Shown here piece after piece: positions 5,846 to 7,906 of a stretch of DNA of 7,906 nucleotides. Numbering within the stretch: the first letter of the stretch is position 1; every line of letters begins with the position of its first letter. Made by a program: the position numbers and the translations under genes. The notes under the pieces were generated by a model. It searched no databases. It saw nothing but the letters and a program-made list of their open reading frames with translations, and was not told the origin of the DNA. Source of the DNA: Bacteroidales bacterium (lineage in GTDB: Bacteria > Bacteroidota > Bacteroidia > Bacteroidales > UBA932); NCBI GenBank assembly GCA_017651785.1, contig JAGCCD010000175.1, positions 1 to 7,906 of the forward strand. The letters run 5' to 3'.

Positions 5846-6796
5846 ATGGACATTTCCGCAGTTATCCCCCTCCTTAACGAGAAGGAATCCCTTCCCGAAC
5901 TCCGCAGCCGCATAGACAAGACAATGGCCGCAGAAGGCCTTTCCTACGAGATCATCTTCATAGACGACGGCTCCACAGACGGCTCCTGGGACGTCATTGC
6001 AGACTTTGCAAAGGCAGATCCCCGCATCCACGGAATCCGTTTCAGGCGCAACTACGGCAAGTCCGCCGCCCTGTACTGCGGCTTTGAGAGAGCGCAGGGA
6101 GACATTGTGGTCACAATGGACGCAGACCTTCAGGACGCACCCGAAGAGATTCCCGCCATGCGCCGCATGATACTGGATGAGGGCTACGACCTCGTGAGCG
6201 GCTGGAAAAAGCACCGCAAAGACAACGCGCTCACAAAGAATCTCCCATCAAAGCTGTACAATGCCACCGCCCGCCGCGTCACCGGCATCAAGCTGCACGA
6301 TATGAACTGCGGCCTCAAAGCATACCGCAAAGAGGTAATCAAGAGCATAGAGGTATATGGAGAAATGCACCGCTATATCCCCTACCTCGCAAAGAATGCC
6401 GGCTACACAAAGATAGGCGAAATGCCCGTCCACCACGAGAAGCGCAAGTACGGCAAGAGCAAGTTCGGCATGAACCGCTTTGTAAACGGCGTTCTTGACC
6501 TGCAGAGCCTTTGGTTCCTCTCCTCCTTCGGCAAGAAGCCCATGCACTTCTTCGGCACCAGCGGCTTGTTGATGTTCCTCATAGGCTTTGTAATGACCGT
6601 CTGGATCATTGTGGCCAAACTGGTGCACCAGGCCAACGGCGTAAGGTTCAGGGCTGTAACAGACCAGCCCCTGTTCTACCTGGCGCTTCTCACCCTTGTG
6701 CTGGGCGTAATGCTTTTCCTGGCAGGCTTCATCGGAGAAATGATAGCCCGCTCCTCTGCAGAACGCAACAATTACAACATAAAGGAAGAACTATGA
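5846..6796 (+). CDS. GT2 family glycosyltransferase, DPM1/GtrB-like, membrane-anchored
   Basis: A 316-residue inverting GT-A glycosyltransferase. The N-terminal domain starts MDISAVIPLLNEKESLPEL, has the nucleotide-binding segment IIFIDDGSTDGSW (37-49) and a metal-binding DxD at D92/D94 in MDADLQDAPEE. Further family motifs are RRNYGKSAAL and the segment DMNCGLKAYRKEV (152-164). HRYIPYLAKNAGY and HHEKRKYGKSKFG are typical of polyprenyl-phosphate sugar transferases. Two membrane helices follow (about 236-258 and 276-300). Such enzymes transfer a sugar from a nucleotide donor to undecaprenyl phosphate at the inner membrane for use in cell-surface glycans; donor and product cannot be read from the sequence. 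It starts 3 bp after the DUF4199 stop and overlaps rpiB by 4 nt (ATGA), so all three are likely cotranslated. No GtrA-type flippase is nearby, though the DUF4199 protein could be a partner. Confidence 0.9.
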   Translation: MDISAVIPLLNEKESLPELRSRIDKTMAAEGLSYEIIFIDDGSTDGSWDVIADFAKADPRIHGIRFRRNYGKSAALYCGFERAQGDIVVTMDADLQDAPEEIPAMRRMILDEGYDLVSGWKKHRKDNALTKNLPSKLYNATARRVTGIKLHDMNCGLKAYRKEVIKSIEVYGEMHRYIPYLAKNAGYTKIGEMPVHHEKRKYGKSKFGMNRFVNGVLDLQSLWFLSSFGKKPMHFFGTSGLLMFLIGFVMTVWIIVAKLVHQANGVRFRAVTDQPLFYLALLTLVLGVMLFLAGFIGEMIARSSAERNNYNIKEEL

Positions 6797-7221
6797 CCAT
6801 AGGCATCTGCAACGACCACGCAGGCGTGGAATACAAACAAAAGCTTGTCGCATACCTTAAGCGCAAAGGGCACCAGGTGGTAGATTTCGGCACCGGAACC
6901 ACAGAGTCCTGTGACTACTCCGATTTCGCTCACCCCCTGGCAAATGCCGTAGAGAAAGGAGAAGTAGAAAAGGGTATCGCCATCTGCGGCACCGGCAACG
7001 GAATGGCCATAACCCTCAACAAGCATCAGGGCATTCGCGCAGGTCTTGCCTGGAATACCGCTGTAGCCCATCTGGTGGCAGAGCACAACAACGCCAACGT
7101 CCTTGTGATGCCCGCCCGTTTCGCTTCTTATCGAATGGCGGTGAGTATGGTGCGCGAGTGGCTCGCAACGCCCTTCGCGGGTGGCAGGCACCAGAGGCGT
7201 ATTGATAAAATACCGCTCTGA
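6793..7221 (+). CDS. rpiB: Ribose-5-phosphate isomerase B
   Basis: A 142-residue RpiB/LacA-family isomerase that interconverts ribose 5-phosphate and ribulose 5-phosphate in the pentose phosphate pathway. Visible motifs are CNDHAGVEYK (6-15), DFGTGTTESCDYSDFA (31-46), and the phosphate-binding and active-site loop ICGTGNGMAITLNKHQGIRA with the likely catalytic Cys65. The tail has EHNNANVLVMPAR with His98, and GGRHQRRIDKI. CGTGNGM with Asn in place of the more common Ile/Val is, as I recall, usual in Bacteroidetes. Length is normal and the C-terminus is intact. The ATG at 6793 overlaps the GT2 stop by 4 nt. AAGGA six bases upstream of the ATG lies inside GT2 codons and may be chance. Its stop codon touches the first base pairs of the palindromic repeat. 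Confidence 0.95.
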   Translation: MTIGICNDHAGVEYKQKLVAYLKRKGHQVVDFGTGTTESCDYSDFAHPLANAVEKGEVEKGIAICGTGNGMAITLNKHQGIRAGLAWNTAVAHLVAEHNNANVLVMPARFASYRMAVSMVREWLATPFAGGRHQRRIDKIPL

Positions 7222-7291
7222 GATGGCCGATCGGGTCGGCCATGACGGCACAGTTGAGCTTATCCGTCATTCCCGTGCAAACGGGAATCTC
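7220..7291. repeat. 72-bp palindromic repeat: two inverted hairpin modules (REP/BIME-like)
   Basis: The element consists of two copies of one module in opposite orientation around a 15-bp spacer (7249-7263). Module 1 (7220-7248) is GAGAT, stem GGCCGA, loop TCGGG, stem TCGGCC, then ATGACGG. Module 2, read on the minus strand (7291-7264), is GAGAT, stem TCCCGT, loop TTGC, stem ACGGGA, then ATGACGG. The flanks GAGAT and ATGACGG are identical, whereas the six-base stems differ yet each is fully self-complementary. With the adjacent AT/AT pairs each hairpin reaches 8 bp. ATGACGG can also pair with CCGTCAT, and GAGAT with ATCTC, so a cloverleaf fold is possible. The plus-strand loop of module 2 is GCAA, a GNRA tetraloop. 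It begins in the rpiB stop codon and runs into truB. Only one copy was noticed in the window. Confidence 0.85.
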
Positions 7292-7906
7292 CCTTTTTCC
7301 AGAAACATAGAGGACTATCCCGACGGAATTGTCCTGCCGGTAGACAAGCCGTATCGCTGGACTTCCGCAGACCTTGTGCGGAAAATAAAGATCGCCGCCT
7401 GCAGGCACTTCGGAAAAAAGAACCTCAAAGTTGGGCACGCCGGCACGCTGGACCCTCTGGCAACCGGCATCCTGCTTGTGTGCATAGGCCCGGCAACCCG
7501 CAAGGCGGAAGAATTGCAAGCATCTGAGAAACAATATCTTGCAGGCGTATGCCTTGGTGCCGTCACACCTTCTTACGACCTGGAAAAGCCCGTAGACAGG
7601 ATAATAAGCGCAGACAGTGTGACGGCAGATGACGTACGGACCGTCCTTCCGCAGTTCGTGGGCCCGCAGATGCAAGTGGCGCCGCTCTTCAGCGCCAAGT
7701 CGGTAGACGGAGTGAGGGCGTATGAGACGGCACGCAAGCTGCTCCGCGAGGCACAGGCACGGGGAGAGGCATTCGACCCGGGAGACGTACTTCAGTCGTC
7801 CAGAATCAACATATACGGGCTTGAGCTCTTACAGTTCGACGAGAGTTTCGACGCACCGGAACCGGTGGTCGCAGGCCCCGGCAACGGCCGCATCAACGTG
7901 GCCGAC
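7223..7906 (+). CDS. truB: tRNA pseudouridine-55 synthase TruB (3' end beyond the window)
   Basis: TruB makes the conserved pseudouridine 55 in the T-loop of tRNAs. The visible 228 codons include the N-terminal motif GIVLPVDKPYRWTSADLVRKIK (35-56), the catalytic motif GHAGTLDPLATGILL with Asp77, then LGAVTPSYDLEKPV. These are followed by the substrate-binding segment QVAPLFSAKSVDGVRAYETARK (151-172). The reading frame stays open to the right edge; the family's later CSKGTYIR-type motif is not yet reached. The only standard start codons upstream of the core are ATG 7223, 1 nt after the rpiB stop, and an in-frame TTG at 7202 inside rpiB. From ATG 7223 the first 23 residues are encoded by the palindromic repeat and form an extension of about 28-30 residues absent from usual TruB proteins. 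Segment 177-196 also looks longer and more charged than in typical homologs. Confidence 0.92.
   Translation, partial: MADRVGHDGTVELIRHSRANGNLPFSRNIEDYPDGIVLPVDKPYRWTSADLVRKIKIAACRHFGKKNLKVGHAGTLDPLATGILLVCIGPATRKAEELQASEKQYLAGVCLGAVTPSYDLEKPVDRIISADSVTADDVRTVLPQFVGPQMQVAPLFSAKSVDGVRAYETARKLLREAQARGEAFDPGDVLQSSRINIYGLELLQFDESFDAPEPVVAGPGNGRINVAD

Noticed and set aside
6511..6792. Possible N-terminal extension of rpiB within the GT2 gene
   Set aside because: The upstream frame is an overlap shadow of GT2. RpiB homologs begin at the MTIGICNDHAG segment, and the ATGA overlap at 6793 is a standard coupled start.
7269..7299. Hairpin ATTCCCGT-GCAA-ACGGGAAT followed by a T-run, resembling a terminator after rpiB
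   Set aside because: The T-run starts 6 nt after the stem, the hairpin is part of the symmetric repeat, and it lies inside the open truB frame. Termination here would block truB, which has no visible promoter of its own.

Overview
The window looks like chromosomal core DNA from a member of the Bacteroidota, most likely an uncultured gut- or rumen-type Bacteroidales. Four things support this. The proteins read like Bacteroidales orthologs (ThrRS, RpiB, L33, TruB). A DUF4295-type small ribosomal protein lies next to rpmB-rpmG. A DUF4199 membrane protein is paired with a GT2 glycosyltransferase. Upstream regions carry Bacteroidetes-type promoters (TTTG about 20 bp before TAnnTTTG) and mostly lack Shine-Dalgarno sites. 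No tRNA, rRNA, CRISPR, IS element or phage gene was seen, and no stretch over 100 bp is without a gene.

Minus strand (5226 down to 1): a translation and protein-export block. A likely operon runs thrS > infC > rpmI > rplT > lepB. A candidate internal promoter after lepB serves rpmB > rpmG > DUF4295 (probable bL38), which ends at a strong intrinsic terminator. ftsY then starts from its own promoter, whose -33 box lies in the T-tract of that terminator, and runs off the left edge.

Plus strand (5279 to the right edge): DUF4199 membrane protein > GT2 polyprenyl-phosphate-type glycosyltransferase > rpiB > truB (truncated by the window). The genes are packed with 3-bp, overlapping or 1-bp junctions. 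The two blocks diverge from a 52-bp region with -7 boxes only 11 bp apart.

No obviously new multi-gene system is present. The most interesting points are: (1) a 72-bp double-hairpin palindromic repeat at 7220-7291, made of two inverted copies of one hairpin module with different but internally complementary stems; (2) this repeat supplies the only ATG and the first 23 codons of truB, with the start codon inside a hairpin just after the rpiB stop; (3) a threonyl-tRNA synthetase that has lost almost all of its TGS domain; (4) a perfect Shine-Dalgarno before the probable bL38 gene in a lineage that rarely uses them; (5) leaderless or near-leaderless promoter layouts for ftsY and the DUF4199 gene.
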